From contig PUOJ01000099.1 of NCBI GenBank assembly GCA_003552075.1, forward strand, positions 1 to 37,564: 37,564 bases of DNA. Reading direction: 5' to 3'. A program made the translations under genes and the position numbers. This stretch comes from Bacteroidales bacterium. GTDB lineage: Bacteria; Bacteroidota; Bacteroidia; Bacteroidales; UBA7960. Below the pieces are notes generated by a model. That model was not told where the DNA came from. It was given only the letters and a program-made list of their open reading frames with translations, and did no database searches. Shown here one piece after another: positions 1-8,099 of the stretch. How positions within the stretch are numbered: the stretch's first letter is position 1; every line of letters begins with the position of its first letter.

Positions 1-87
1 AATGGCATACATCGCGAGGGTGGCCTCGTGAATCTCTGCCCCATCAAACACACCATTTCCTGCCAATACAACTGCAAATTTCTTCAT
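1..87 (-). CDS. elbB: ElbB-like DJ-1/PfpI superfamily protein, 5' end only
   Basis: Only the first 29 codons lie in the window; the gene runs off the left edge. The reverse strand from the ATG at 87 reads MKKFAVVLAGNGVFDGAEIH, then EATLAMYAI. This matches the conserved start of ElbB (isoprenoid biosynthesis glyoxalase/amidotransferase-like, DJ-1/PfpI fold), where E. coli-type proteins begin with a VVLSGCGVYDGxEIHEA pattern. The usual Cys of the G-C-G motif is Asn here. A perfect -7 box lies 30 bases upstream at 117-124, which supports the start. The family's molecular role is poorly settled. Identification is by the N-terminal motif only, since the rest cannot be seen. Confidence 0.75.
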   Translation of the reverse strand, partial: MKKFAVVLAGNGVFDGAEIHEATLAMYAI

Positions 88-116
88 ATCTCTTCACTTT
101 TTGGGTTCAACACCCA

Positions 117-124
117 CAAATATA
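117..124 (-). promoter_or_regulatory. -7 box of the elbB promoter
   Basis: On the minus strand these bases read TATATTTG, a perfect match to the Bacteroidota -7 consensus TAnnTTTG, about 30 bases before the ElbB ATG. No convincing TTG -33 box is seen at the expected distance. Confidence 0.5.
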
Positions 125-178
125 ATAAAAAATGGTGTGGTAATAAAAGCTTACTGCTTGCTGCATGCTTGATAAGTT

Positions 179-355
179 GCACAACATATTTGACACTATG
201 GTTTTGTTAAAATTTTGAAAATCAAGCTTGTGATATTTTTCTTTGAAACCCTCTCTAGGGGTTTATGAAGGCGGATTTCAAAGAAAAATATCTGTTGAAT
301 TACCTGCGATCATAATGTTAAAACTGCATGCCAAAAAGTGTCAAATATGTTGTGC
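179..355. repeat. Palindromic MITE-like element with 19-bp perfect terminal inverted repeats
   Basis: The left arm GCACAACATATTTGACACT (179-197) is the exact reverse complement of 337-355. A second perfect 15-bp pair, TATTTTTCTTTGAAA (234-248) and its complement (276-290), lies inside it. The innermost loop (about 246-263) has a further AAACCC/GGGGTTT pairing. The element carries no ORF. It ends 15 bp beyond the stop of the permease gene and fills most of the 282-bp spacer before elbB. The arms are 70 and 80 bases long and differ between the two matched blocks. It may be a miniature inverted-repeat element or a bidirectional hairpin. No clear target-site duplication is visible. Confidence 0.6.
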
Positions 356-369
356 TATATAACACCTTC

Positions 370-1731
370 TTACTCATACCGTAGTGAGGCCACCGGATCC
401 TTCTCTGCTGCCTTCTTCGCTGGCATGTAGCCGAAGAGGATTCCTACTGCGGCGGCTACGCCGAAGGAGATGAGCACGGAGCTGATGGAGACAATGGTCA
501 GGATATCGGTAAACTGCATGATGCCCCGTGAGAGTCCGATGCCCAGGAAGACGCCCAGGATGCCGCCGGCCACGCTGATGAGGATGGATTCTGAAAGGAA
601 CTGAAAGACCACGTCGGTCTTTTTGGCTCCTACGGCAAGGCGGACGCCGATCTCCCGGGTCCGTTCAATGACCGATGCGAGCATGATGTTCATGATGCCG
701 ATGCCTCCCACGATCAGGGATATGCCGGCAATGGCTCCCAGCACGATGTTAAAGATGTCGCGGGTTCGTTGCTCCTGTTCGAGCAGGAGCTCCGGGATGA
801 TGACCTCAAAGTCTTCCACCTGGTTATGGCGTCGCTCGAGCATTCGCCTGATCACATCCGCAGTAGGCGTTAACTGGCTGGACTCATCCACCTGCACCAC
901 CACCCTGTCGAGCTGATGGTAGTTTGCATACCGTTCGTCGTCATCGTTGTCGTTGTTGGAGCTGCTGGCGACCACCACCCCACCCCTTCTGCCGCCACGC
1001 GTGCGGGTCTGCTGGATCTCCGTGATGCTCACCGCCGATCGGTCGCGGAAACGCAGCAACATTGTCTGCACGGGCGTATAGATCACATTGTTAAATTCAC
1101 TCACTCCAAGGTTTTCCACTGCATCATCCGTCACCATGCGGTCTTCCACCACCCCGATCACGGTAAGCCAGTTGTTGCCAGCCTTGATCTGGCGGCCTAT
1201 GGGATCCGTGTTTCCAAAAAAGATGGCCCGGATGTTGTTGCCGATGATGGCGACAGGGGCCCCATCTTTCAGCTGCTGCTGCGTAAACATGCTCCCCCTG
1301 GCGAGATCCAGGGAAAAAACCTCAAAATATTCGGGTGTAATGCCAGCTACCCGAACGGGCCTGCGGATGGTTCCCTTCATCGCATATGCGCTGATCTGCA
1401 CCTCGGGGCTTGATCTTCTCACCGTAGGGACGATGCGCGAGATGCTTTCCACGTCCTGGAGGGTCAGCCCCGGAGAAAAGCGCCCCTCAGACAGCTCATC
1501 CCGCCGGTCGTCTTCCGCATGGATGGGCCGGATGATGATATTGTTGACGCCCACCATTTTCATCTGGTCGAGGATCTCCTGGCGCGCGCCATTGCCGATG
1601 GCCAGCATGGCAATCACGGCGGCCACACCAAATATGATCCCCAGCGCGGTGAGCATCGAACGGAAACGGTTGTCGATGACTGCCTCAAGCGCCAGGTTCA
1701 GGTTGTGCAGATATTTTTCTATGAATTTCAT
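370..1731 (-). CDS. MacB/FtsX-family ABC transporter permease
   Basis: Inner-membrane permease subunit of a MacB-like efflux system (453 aa). It has the expected layout: an N-terminal membrane segment (about 26-45, with LTALGIIFGVAAVIAML), a large periplasmic MacB_PCD domain (about 50-320), and a C-terminal FtsX domain with three membrane helices carrying the conserved GGIGIMNIMLASVIERTREIG motif and ending in the ADPVASLRYE-like tail (here KDPVASLRYE). A low-complexity Arg/Gly- and Asn/Asp-rich insert lies at about 242-268 in the periplasmic domain. There is no nucleotide-binding domain in the protein, and no ABC ATPase gene elsewhere in the window. The adaptor gene lies 237 bp upstream on the same strand, so the two are probably co-transcribed. 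The substrate cannot be deduced. Confidence 0.9.
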   Translation of the reverse strand: MKFIEKYLHNLNLALEAVIDNRFRSMLTALGIIFGVAAVIAMLAIGNGARQEILDQMKMVGVNNIIIRPIHAEDDRRDELSEGRFSPGLTLQDVESISRIVPTVRRSSPEVQISAYAMKGTIRRPVRVAGITPEYFEVFSLDLARGSMFTQQQLKDGAPVAIIGNNIRAIFFGNTDPIGRQIKAGNNWLTVIGVVEDRMVTDDAVENLGVSEFNNVIYTPVQTMLLRFRDRSAVSITEIQQTRTRGGRRGGVVVASSSNNDNDDDERYANYHQLDRVVVQVDESSQLTPTADVIRRMLERRHNQVEDFEVIIPELLLEQEQRTRDIFNIVLGAIAGISLIVGGIGIMNIMLASVIERTREIGVRLAVGAKKTDVVFQFLSESILISVAGGILGVFLGIGLSRGIMQFTDILTIVSISSVLISFGVAAAVGILFGYMPAKKAAEKDPVASLRYE

Positions 1732-1740
1732 GACAATTTA

Positions 1741-1850
1741 AACTGCGGACAGTCTGGGTTCAGACAGCCCAAGTGCTGTCCCTACGGTCTTCCTTTGGAG
1801 AACATGGGGACCGGCCAAGTCCGGCCCTCACAGGGACACTGCTTTATATC
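1741..1850. other. Structured spacer between adaptor and permease genes
   Basis: Nested inverted repeats: GGACAG at 1747-1752 pairs with CTGTCC at 1776-1781, and inside it GTCTG (1752-1756) pairs with CAGAC (1761-1765). A second copy of the AGGGACA sequence lies near 1832-1839. Its position between the repeat array and the permease start, with no clear -7 box, would fit an RNA processing or attenuation site, but this is inference. Confidence 0.3.
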
Positions 1851-1851
1851 C

Positions 1852-1985
1852 TTCTTGCTTCTTACTTACTGCTTACTGCTTACTGCCTACTTCTTACTTA
1901 CTTCTTACTTCCTGCTTACTGCCTACTACCTACTTCTTACTTACTTCCTGCTTCCTACTTCCTACTTCTTACTTCTTACTTCCAA
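1852..1985. repeat. Family A tandem array (7-nt unit), copy A1
   Basis: Degenerate tandem array. On the minus strand the unit is GAAGTAA/GAAGTAG with GAAGCAG variants. It starts inside the last codons of the adaptor gene: the TAA stop at 1971-1969 is itself part of a unit. It then runs about 115 bases towards the permease gene. The same family occurs at 23488-23510, 24582-24713 and 37346-37372, each time at the stop codon of a minus-strand gene. Confidence 0.85.
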
Positions 1986-3222
1986 CTTCCACCACCGGCA
2001 GCTCCTCCCCACCCGGCGGCACAGTAAGATGCACCCGGTCTCCCTCTCCAAGGCCTTCCCGGATCACGATCTCATTGTCGTTACGCATCCCGGCGACCAC
2101 CTGCTGCCGTTGCGCACGGATACCCGCATCGAGGTACACATAATTGATGGTATCCAAGGTATGCAGGCCCTCAATGGGGATATAGAGCACATCTTCCTCC
2201 ACATGGGTGATGATGGTGTTTTTGGTGGTCATATTGGGACGCATGATGGTGTCGGACTCGTTGATCTGGATCTTGACCTCAAACACCCGGGCATCCTGGT
2301 TGGGTCTTTGCTCCCCGACGTTGGCCACCTCGGTGACAAAACCGGTAAAAGTGCGGTCAGGAAAGGCATCCACCACCACCTCGGCAGGTTGGCCTCTACG
2401 CACCTTGCTGATGTCCACCTCGTTGACATAGGTTTGCGACATCATCACCGAGAAGTCGGGCAGGGTCGCCACGGTATTGTCCCAGGTGCTGATCTGGGAG
2501 CCGACGGTCACCCGGGATCCATCCCAATTGCGCCGATAGATCACCATGCCGCTTTTGGGTGCATGGATCACAAAGTCATCCAGCACCTCCAGCATGTTCT
2601 GATAGCGTCTTTGGACCTGGTTCAGGGATGCGTTGACCTCGCTCATGCGTGCTTCGGCCTGTTGCCGGCGCAGTTCATAGTTTTCCTGTGCCTGCTTCAG
2701 TGCGCGTTCGGCCTTGTCAAGGTTAATCTCGGCCTGACGGATGGTGGCCGGCGGTTCAAACTGTGACTGTTCGAGGCTGATCTGCGCCTCTTCATAGTTA
2801 AATTGGAGGTTAACCAGCTCATCGCGTGCATTCCGCATCTCCATGGTGGTATCAAGCATCAGCTGGGTATAGGAGGTCTCAAGCTTCTCCAGCTCCGTCT
2901 CCAGGTCCTGGATGCGGTTGGAAATCTCCGTCCTGTCGAGGGTTGCCACCCAGTCGCCTTCTTCCACCACGCTGCCTTCGGGTATGAGCTCAGCGATCTG
3001 TGCGTTCCAGATCCCAACCAGCCGCAGGCCTGATGGCCCGGAAATGTCTTCAGAGTTTTTGGCCTCCAGCTCTCCGCTGGTGTACACGCTGATTTCAAAG
3101 TCACCACGCTGTACCGGCACGGTGATGGCCTCAAAGGTATGGGCATCCTCACGAAGGAAGTACCAAAGCCCGGCCACCACGAGGGCCAGCACGATGATCA
3201 GGATGTATTTCTTGTTTTTCAT
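1969..3222 (-). CDS. HlyD/RND-type periplasmic adaptor (MFP subunit)
   Basis: Membrane-fusion protein that would join the MacB-like permease to an outer-membrane channel (417 aa). A single N-terminal membrane anchor (2-23, KYILIIVLALVVAGLWYF) is followed by a first lipoyl half (about 50-100), a long coiled-coil hairpin rich in Glu/Gln/Lys (about 104-217), the second lipoyl half (FVIHAPKSGMVIYRR, about 218-232) and beta-barrel domains. I place the start at the ATG at 3222, directly before the basic-hydrophobic anchor; an upstream in-frame ATG at 3246 lies in the repeat-rich spacer and adds only eight residues. The last residues (VGSKK) and the stop codon are encoded by the family A array, so the C-terminus looks shaped by the repeat. 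No recognisable promoter; a family C array sits immediately upstream. Confidence 0.9.
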   Translation of the reverse strand: MKNKKYILIIVLALVVAGLWYFLREDAHTFEAITVPVQRGDFEISVYTSGELEAKNSEDISGPSGLRLVGIWNAQIAELIPEGSVVEEGDWVATLDRTEISNRIQDLETELEKLETSYTQLMLDTTMEMRNARDELVNLQFNYEEAQISLEQSQFEPPATIRQAEINLDKAERALKQAQENYELRRQQAEARMSEVNASLNQVQRRYQNMLEVLDDFVIHAPKSGMVIYRRNWDGSRVTVGSQISTWDNTVATLPDFSVMMSQTYVNEVDISKVRRGQPAEVVVDAFPDRTFTGFVTEVANVGEQRPNQDARVFEVKIQINESDTIMRPNMTTKNTIITHVEEDVLYIPIEGLHTLDTINYVYLDAGIRAQRQQVVAGMRNDNEIVIREGLGEGDRVHLTVPPGGEELPVVEVGSKK

Positions 3223-3238
3223 TTTTAAAATTATGAGA

Positions 3239-3315
3239 AATGACAAAAGGTCTAAAAGTCAAAAGGTCGAAAGGTCTAAAAGTCCGGGTTTGCATTGTGT
3301 TTGCGGTTTGAGGCT
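3239..3315. repeat. Family C array with conserved tail, copy C1
   Basis: Five to six 8-nt units of the type GTCTAAAA/GTCGAAAG (3239-3284), followed by a G/T-rich tail (GGGTTTGCATTGTGTTTGCG...). The tail closely matches the tail of copy C3 near 23408-23437. The array lies 17 bases from the adaptor start codon and is oriented away from it on the plus strand. Confidence 0.75.
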
Positions 3316-3322
3316 AATATTG

Positions 3323-3346
3323 GCCTTAACCTCAACCTTATCCTTA
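3323..3346. repeat. Family B short array (6-nt unit) at the exonuclease III stop codon
   Basis: On the minus strand it reads TAAGGATAAGGTTGAGGTTAAGG. The leading TAA (3346-3344) is the stop codon of the exonuclease III gene. It is a short copy of the GGTTRA family seen at 7873-8012, 25850-25966 and 37322-37344. Confidence 0.55.
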
Positions 3347-4102
3347 AATTTTCACCCACGCCGGGCAGTGGTCTGAATGCTTCACTTCAGGCATGATGCC
3401 GGCGTCCTGCAAAGATGAAACGAGTGGCGTGGTCACCATATTGTAATCGATTCGCCACCCCAGGTTTCTTGCCCGCGCATTGGCTCGCCAGCTCCACCAA
3501 GTATATTGTTCAGGTTGCTGGTTGAAATGCCGGAAGCTGTCTGCGAAGCCACTTTCCAGGAAGCTGGTCATCCATTCACGCTCTTCGGGGAGAAAGCCCG
3601 ACACCTGGTGGTGTCTTTCCGGGTCATGGATATCGATCTCCTTATGGCAGATGTTGAAATCCCCGGCAATGACCAGGTTGGGTCTTTCTTTGCTCACCCC
3701 TGCAACATATTGATGAAAGTCGCGCAGCCAGTCCATTTTAAAGAAGTGCCGGGTTTCCGAACTTCCGCCGTTGGGATGATAAACGCTGATGACGCTAAGG
3801 TCGCCAAAGTCGGCGCGCATCAGGCGGCCTTCCCTGTCGTAGCGTTCAATATCCATGCCATATTCCACATGGTCGGGCTTTCTTTTGCTGAGGATGCCCA
3901 CACCGCTATATCCTTTTCTCTCTGCGGAGAACCAATAGCTATGATAGCCTCGTTCTTCGAACATATGCACCGGTATCTGTTCCGGTTGTGCTTTGCTTTC
4001 CTGGATACAGACCACATCGGGTGCTGTCGAGTCCAGCCAGGCCGGAAAATCTTTTGTTACGGCGGCCCGGATGCCGTTTACATTATAAGAGATTATAAAC
4101 AT
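3344..4102 (-). CDS. xth: Exodeoxyribonuclease III (AP endonuclease)
   Basis: ExoA/ExoIII-type Mg2+-dependent AP endonuclease and 3'-exonuclease for base excision repair, cytoplasmic. At 252 aa it is close to family length. Visible motifs of the exonuclease-endonuclease-phosphatase fold: NVNGIRA near the N-terminus, CIQESKAQ with the metal-binding Glu, GVGILSKR, GDFNICHKEIDIH (catalytic Asp and Asn), WRIDYNMV, and the terminal KHSDHCPAWVKI with the catalytic Asp-His. The ATG at 4102 precedes the canonical FIISYNVNGIRA start. The stop codon is the first unit of a short family B array. The gene is upstream of the efflux adaptor on the same strand, but a 121-bp repeat-filled gap argues against tight coupling. 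Confidence 0.95.
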   Translation of the reverse strand: MFIISYNVNGIRAAVTKDFPAWLDSTAPDVVCIQESKAQPEQIPVHMFEERGYHSYWFSAERKGYSGVGILSKRKPDHVEYGMDIERYDREGRLMRADFGDLSVISVYHPNGGSSETRHFFKMDWLRDFHQYVAGVSKERPNLVIAGDFNICHKEIDIHDPERHHQVSGFLPEEREWMTSFLESGFADSFRHFNQQPEQYTWWSWRANARARNLGWRIDYNMVTTPLVSSLQDAGIMPEVKHSDHCPAWVKI

Positions 4103-4463
4103 ATAAATGAGTAGGTTGATTGCTTGTTGGTTTTCATGTCCGGTTCTGCTTTATACCCGGCTCTCGTCAACGCTGTAAAAGCCGGCACCATTCCTGGTCT
4201 TTTTTCTCATCTCTCAGACCAACCTCATCGAATTGGCATTGCCATGAAACGGGCACTTTTAAGCCAGGCAAAGCCAATATCCCATGACAGGTTTTTTTGA
4301 CACACCGGCGGATGATGATTGCCGTTGTTTTTCCTCTGCGGGCCAATTCGCAACCATGAGCAAACCTCTGCAAGAGACAAAGGCCTCAAGTATTTTGCAA
4401 ACAGTATTTTGCAAAAATGATAAAATGATGTGCACCTGGCCTTGCCATTATGCACAGCGCTGG
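4103..4463. other. 361-bp spacer without a recognised gene
   Basis: Lies between the exonuclease III start and the AsmA-like gene's stop. Short overlapping ORFs on both strands have no recognisable motifs or plausible starts. The only repeat seen is a 14-nt tandem pair, AGTATTTTGCAA at 4389-4400 and 4403-4414. No clear promoter for exonuclease III and no strong terminator were found. Unlike most other long spacers here, it has none of the six array families. Confidence 0.4.
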
Positions 4464-7400
4464 TTATTCTTCTCCTTTCAGGATGCGATCTGCCCGTTCC
4501 TGGGCTTCATCCACGATGCGTTGTGCCCGCTTATCTGCTTCTTCTTCCAGCTGGTCGGCACGTCGGTTGGCTTGATTGACGAGCGATTCAGCTGCACGCC
4601 TTGCGGCAGCCGTGGCAATCGGTCCTTCAGCTTCCTCCACCATCTTATCTGCCCGCTCCCGGGCCTCTCTGCGTATACGATCGGCTGCACGGGATGCTTC
4701 TTTGCGGATGTTTTCTGCCTGGCGTTCGGCTTCATCGAGGACCTGCTCAGCACGCTGTTCAAGCTCCTGGTCTATCCGCTCGCGCGTTTCATCAACCCTT
4801 TCTCTTACCTCTTCTTCCGCACGGTCCCGGGCATCGTCCACTTCATCCCGGATGCGGTCCTCCGTTTCCTGTAAAAAGCGGTCCACCTCACCCCGGATCT
4901 GATCACGTACGTCGTCAATGGTGCCCGACATGTCGAGCGACAGTTCCGGTTGCGTCACCGTACCGGTTACCAGCACATCGATTTCCACGCGATCGCCCGG
5001 ATCGATGTCAAAGCCCCTGTCTGCCGCATCGCTAATCAGGTTATCAAGCACCTGGTTGGCACGGGTGCCGAACTGGTCATGGGGTATGCCCACACGCATC
5101 ACATAGTCGATGCGTTGGTCGAACCAGGTTGTTCCGCTTATGGTGGCATCTGAGCGTCCAAATGTGATTGCGAATGGTTCTGTTTCCACTTTGCCATCTG
5201 CAAAAGCAATGCGCAGCGACACATCACCCACATCCACTTCCCTGAAAAGGTCCATTTCGAGGCGCTCGGCGAGGCGAACCATTGTGGGCAGGTTTTCTAC
5301 GACGAGGTTTCTTGCCTGAATATTCCCGGCACCGGAAAGGGTTTCCAGACGTGGCTGCATGGTCTGATCGAGGGTGGCATTCATGGTGAGCCCTCCGGAG
5401 ATCCTTCCTTGCGCATACCGTCCGACCGGGGCCAGCACCTCCATGGTATTAAAAGTGTTGAACGTCTGCGGAATGTCGAATCCAGACAAATCGAGTCTCA
5501 GGGCCATTTCCGGGTCCTCCATCCGGGTGTCATAGCTCCCGGCAAGAGCTAGTTCTCCGCCTAGAAGGTTCATTGCAAGCCGGTCGAGTGTGGCCTGCTG
5601 TTCAAACACCCGGATGCCTCCACTCAAATCAGTGATGTCCATGTCATCAAAGATCAGTTGGCCGATCCGTGCATTCATTGTAAAGTCGATATTTTCCGGC
5701 ACACGGATCACTGACAACTGCGCTGGCGCTTCGTCAAGTGCTATCTCTGCATCCGGAGCTTCTTCCCTGCGCGCTTCCAGCTCCCGTGCCTCCGGCATGT
5801 CAGGCATGAAGGCGTTGATGTTGAGGTATTCGGCGCTGATGTCCAGGTTGCCCCTGAGCACATCCCCTTCAATGGCATATTGCAGGATGTTGTCAATGCG
5901 GCCGCTTGCCTCCACTACATTGTCGGCCATGCCAGCACGCATGCTTTCGATGGACAGGTACTGTGGGCTGAAACGTGTTTCAAGCTGCTCCACTTCAAAG
6001 GGTGCAGGCAGCATGGGCACATCCGCCCTGATCGCAGAAGCAGCAAGGTGTCCTGTGGCATGAAAGTCCTGATAGGCTCGCCTTTCGAGGGCAGACAGGC
6101 GGCCACGGGCCTCCAGGTCGCTCTCAATTTTGCCTTCCAGCAGCATGTCTTCTTCCATGGGAACAAGGCGCATCACCTCAGCCAGGTCCAGGCTGGTTTG
6201 GAGGGCCGCATCAATCCAGGGGTCCGAGATGGGATTGCGCATGGCAAAGCGGGCTTGGAAAGGATTGTTACCCATGTTCAGGCTGAACACAGGCATGTCG
6301 ATCCGCACGTCATCCATGGTGCTGCCCTCGTTGGCCACCTGCAGGTCGATATGCACGTCACGAACCGACTCCGGCAGGTCCGGATAGCTGAACATGCCTT
6401 CATCCAATTTCAGCATGAAGTGAAACCCGGGGATCTGATCATCTTCAGCCCAGTCTGCAGGCAAATGCCCCATGGCTTCAATATTTGCTTCTGCGTTGCC
6501 TGCCAAAACCAGGTCTTCTTCAAGCGGGATAAATTGCATTACCTCGTCCAGGTTAAGATGAAAGTTCATGGCGAGGTCAACCCAGGGGTCCGAGATGGGA
6601 TTGCGCATGGCAAAGCGGGCTTGGAAAGGATTGTTACCCATGTTCAGGCTGAACACAGGCATGTCGATCCGCACATCATCCATACGGGTGCCCTCGTTGG
6701 CCACCTGCAGATCTATCTGCACGTCACGAACCGACTCCGGCAGGTCCGGATAGCTGAACATGCCTTCATCCACCTTTACCAGGAAGTCAAAGCCCGGAAT
6801 CTGATCGCCTTTAAGCAGGCCATTCACCTTCCCTTGCATGGCCATGCTGCCATCGGTGCGCAGGTTAGCAAAATCATCGGTATACAATGCGGGTATGATG
6901 GAGAGGAAGGCAGCAAAGTCAGACCTGGCCGAAGCAAAGGAGAAGTCCATCATGGTGCCTCCATCTTCTGGCAAGCTGATGGCGCCATCAAAAACCAGCG
7001 GAAGCGCGTTCAACACGAATTCATTCTCGCGGAAGGTAAATACCCAATCGCGAAGGTTCATCTCTACCTCTGCAGTGAGGTCGACACCCACGTTGCTGAG
7101 GATGGGCATGCGGTCATAGCGAAGGCTGAGTGCATCGATCCGGGCGTTGCGCGTGCGCACATTGGTCACATCCATCGTGAGGTCACCGCGCATCCGGCCA
7201 GTTAACCCTTTCACGTCCACATAGGTCAGAAACTTGTCGTCATGATACAGGATGTCGGCATTGCGGATGTCAACGCTCCGCAGTGCCAGTGAAAAATCCG
7301 AAGGCTCGGATGGTTCATCGGGCATTTCTTCCGGGTCCTTGTCTGCCATCGGCACGATATCCCAGTTGGCGCTGCCATCTTCAAGCAATCGAAAACGAAG

Positions 7401-7742
7401 GTCCGGATCATTCAGCTGGATGTGTTTGATCTCAAACCCTTCTCCAAAGAGGCTCCTCAGGTCAATGGTGACTCGCAGGCGCGCGATGCTCGCCAGGGTG
7501 TCCCCTTCAAACGGGGCTTCATTTTCCACGATGATGTCATCGAGCCGCAGCGATGCATCTGGGAAGCTTCGCAGCAGTGAAATCCGGTAACGCCCAAAAT
7601 CCACCCGGGCGTCCAGTTGTTCATTCACCTCGTCTTTGATGCGATCCACAATCGCACCCTGAAAAATAATTGGCAAGGTGGTCAGCAGGATGAGCACTGC
7701 CAGAACCACGATCAAAAGCCATTTTACGATCTTCTTTACCAT
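4464..7742 (-). CDS. AsmA-like envelope protein with internal tandem duplication and C-terminal coiled coil
   Basis: A 1092-residue AsmA/TamB-related protein. An N-terminal membrane helix (about 5-27, KWLLIVVLAVLILLTTLP) is followed by the AsmA signature DARVDFGRYRISLLRSFPDASLRLDD style segment (about 44-72) and long repetitive beta-rich sequence. The family is thought to act in outer-membrane lipid transport or assembly between the two membranes. Residues about 323-386 and 445-508 are almost identical and lie exactly 122 residues apart; the DNA copies at 6587-6776 and 6221-6410 match base for base over about 88 bases. The last 145 residues (about 945-1090) form a highly charged Arg/Glu coiled coil, an unusual tail for AsmA proteins. 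The gene stands alone, divergent from the amylase gene. The ATG directly precedes the membrane helix. The specific function is unknown. Confidence 0.85.
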   Translation of the reverse strand: MVKKIVKWLLIVVLAVLILLTTLPIIFQGAIVDRIKDEVNEQLDARVDFGRYRISLLRSFPDASLRLDDIIVENEAPFEGDTLASIARLRVTIDLRSLFGEGFEIKHIQLNDPDLRFRLLEDGSANWDIVPMADKDPEEMPDEPSEPSDFSLALRSVDIRNADILYHDDKFLTYVDVKGLTGRMRGDLTMDVTNVRTRNARIDALSLRYDRMPILSNVGVDLTAEVEMNLRDWVFTFRENEFVLNALPLVFDGAISLPEDGGTMMDFSFASARSDFAAFLSIIPALYTDDFANLRTDGSMAMQGKVNGLLKGDQIPGFDFLVKVDEGMFSYPDLPESVRDVQIDLQVANEGTRMDDVRIDMPVFSLNMGNNPFQARFAMRNPISDPWVDLAMNFHLNLDEVMQFIPLEEDLVLAGNAEANIEAMGHLPADWAEDDQIPGFHFMLKLDEGMFSYPDLPESVRDVHIDLQVANEGSTMDDVRIDMPVFSLNMGNNPFQARFAMRNPISDPWIDAALQTSLDLAEVMRLVPMEEDMLLEGKIESDLEARGRLSALERRAYQDFHATGHLAASAIRADVPMLPAPFEVEQLETRFSPQYLSIESMRAGMADNVVEASGRIDNILQYAIEGDVLRGNLDISAEYLNINAFMPDMPEARELEARREEAPDAEIALDEAPAQLSVIRVPENIDFTMNARIGQLIFDDMDITDLSGGIRVFEQQATLDRLAMNLLGGELALAGSYDTRMEDPEMALRLDLSGFDIPQTFNTFNTMEVLAPVGRYAQGRISGGLTMNATLDQTMQPRLETLSGAGNIQARNLVVENLPTMVRLAERLEMDLFREVDVGDVSLRIAFADGKVETEPFAITFGRSDATISGTTWFDQRIDYVMRVGIPHDQFGTRANQVLDNLISDAADRGFDIDPGDRVEIDVLVTGTVTQPELSLDMSGTIDDVRDQIRGEVDRFLQETEDRIRDEVDDARDRAEEEVRERVDETRERIDQELEQRAEQVLDEAERQAENIRKEASRAADRIRREARERADKMVEEAEGPIATAAARRAAESLVNQANRRADQLEEEADKRAQRIVDEAQERADRILKGEE
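6221..6776. repeat. 366-bp-period tandem duplication inside the AsmA-like gene
   Basis: The blocks 6221-6410 and 6587-6776 are nearly identical (identical over roughly the first 88 bases, then scattered differences), offset by 366 bp = 122 codons. Outside the block the two units resemble each other only loosely at protein level. Identity at silent sites suggests a recent duplication or gene conversion. Confidence 0.85.
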
Positions 7743-7841
7743 GATGATGGAGGTTTAAGTGGTTGTTTGTTGGAAAACGATTTGCTGAGATACAATATTT
7801 TACACTGCTCTCCGGCCTGGAGTCCACACGGGAAGATCAGC

Positions 7842-7855
7842 CCGTAAAAATACGG
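7842..7855 (-). promoter_or_regulatory. Possible AsmA-like gene promoter -7 box in a small inverted repeat
   Basis: CCGTA-AAAA-TACGG is an inverted repeat. On the minus strand its centre reads TATTTTTA (7852-7845), one base off TAnnTTTG, about 100 bases before the AsmA-like ATG. No TTG box is obvious. Confidence 0.3.
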
Positions 7856-7872
7856 AAAATATTTGTTGATAA

Positions 7873-8012
7873 CGGTTGAGATTAAGATTGAGGCTGAGGC
7901 TGAGCGGCAGCAATGTCCCGAACTGCAAGTCCCGAGAACGCAGTGATTCGGGAAGCGGAGCGATTCGGGATTGAGGTTGAGGTTGAGATTGAGGTTGAGG
8001 TTGAGGTCAAGG
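7873..8012. repeat. Family B array (6-nt unit), copy B1, split by an inverted-repeat insert
   Basis: GGTTGA/GATTGA/GGCTGA units occupy 7873-7904 and resume at 7968-8012. Between them (7905-7967) lies a 63-base segment with TCCCGAA and TTCGGGA blocks in inverted orientation (7915-7922, 7946-7953, 7963-7970). It lies in the 517-bp divergent spacer between the AsmA-like gene and the amylase gene. Confidence 0.75.
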
Positions 8013-8059
8013 TATTTGTGTCTATTTGTGAAAACATTTGTGTATATCTGTGGATAATT
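8013..8059. repeat. Family F array (about 10-nt unit), copy F1
   Basis: Follows B1 without a gap: TTTGTGTCTA, TTTGTGAAAA, ATTTGTGTAT and ATCTGTGGAT type units. The same family is at 23446-23489, where it again ends in ...TGTGGAT. Confidence 0.6.
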
Positions 8060-8091
8060 TGCCGGAACTGGAAAAGCTGGCACCAATTTTG

Positions 8092-8099
8092 TATTTTTG
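8092..8099 (+). promoter_or_regulatory. -7 box of the amylase-family gene promoter
   Basis: TATTTTTG is a perfect TAnnTTTG match about 160 bases before the ATG, giving a long leader that includes a TCTCCTGAGGAGA palindrome at 8168-8180. No good TTG -33 box was found. Confidence 0.4.

Noticed and set aside
1519-2766. Long plus-strand ORF with [11 protein letters not shown]-like sequence across the adaptor gene
   Set aside because: It is the antisense shadow of the adaptor gene joined to a translation of the family A array. The periodic Leu/Tyr/Thr pattern comes from the repeat, not from a real membrane protein.
5880-7205. 441-codon plus-strand ORF
   Set aside because: Antisense to the AsmA-like gene, no recognisable domain, repetitive only because the sense gene is duplicated there.
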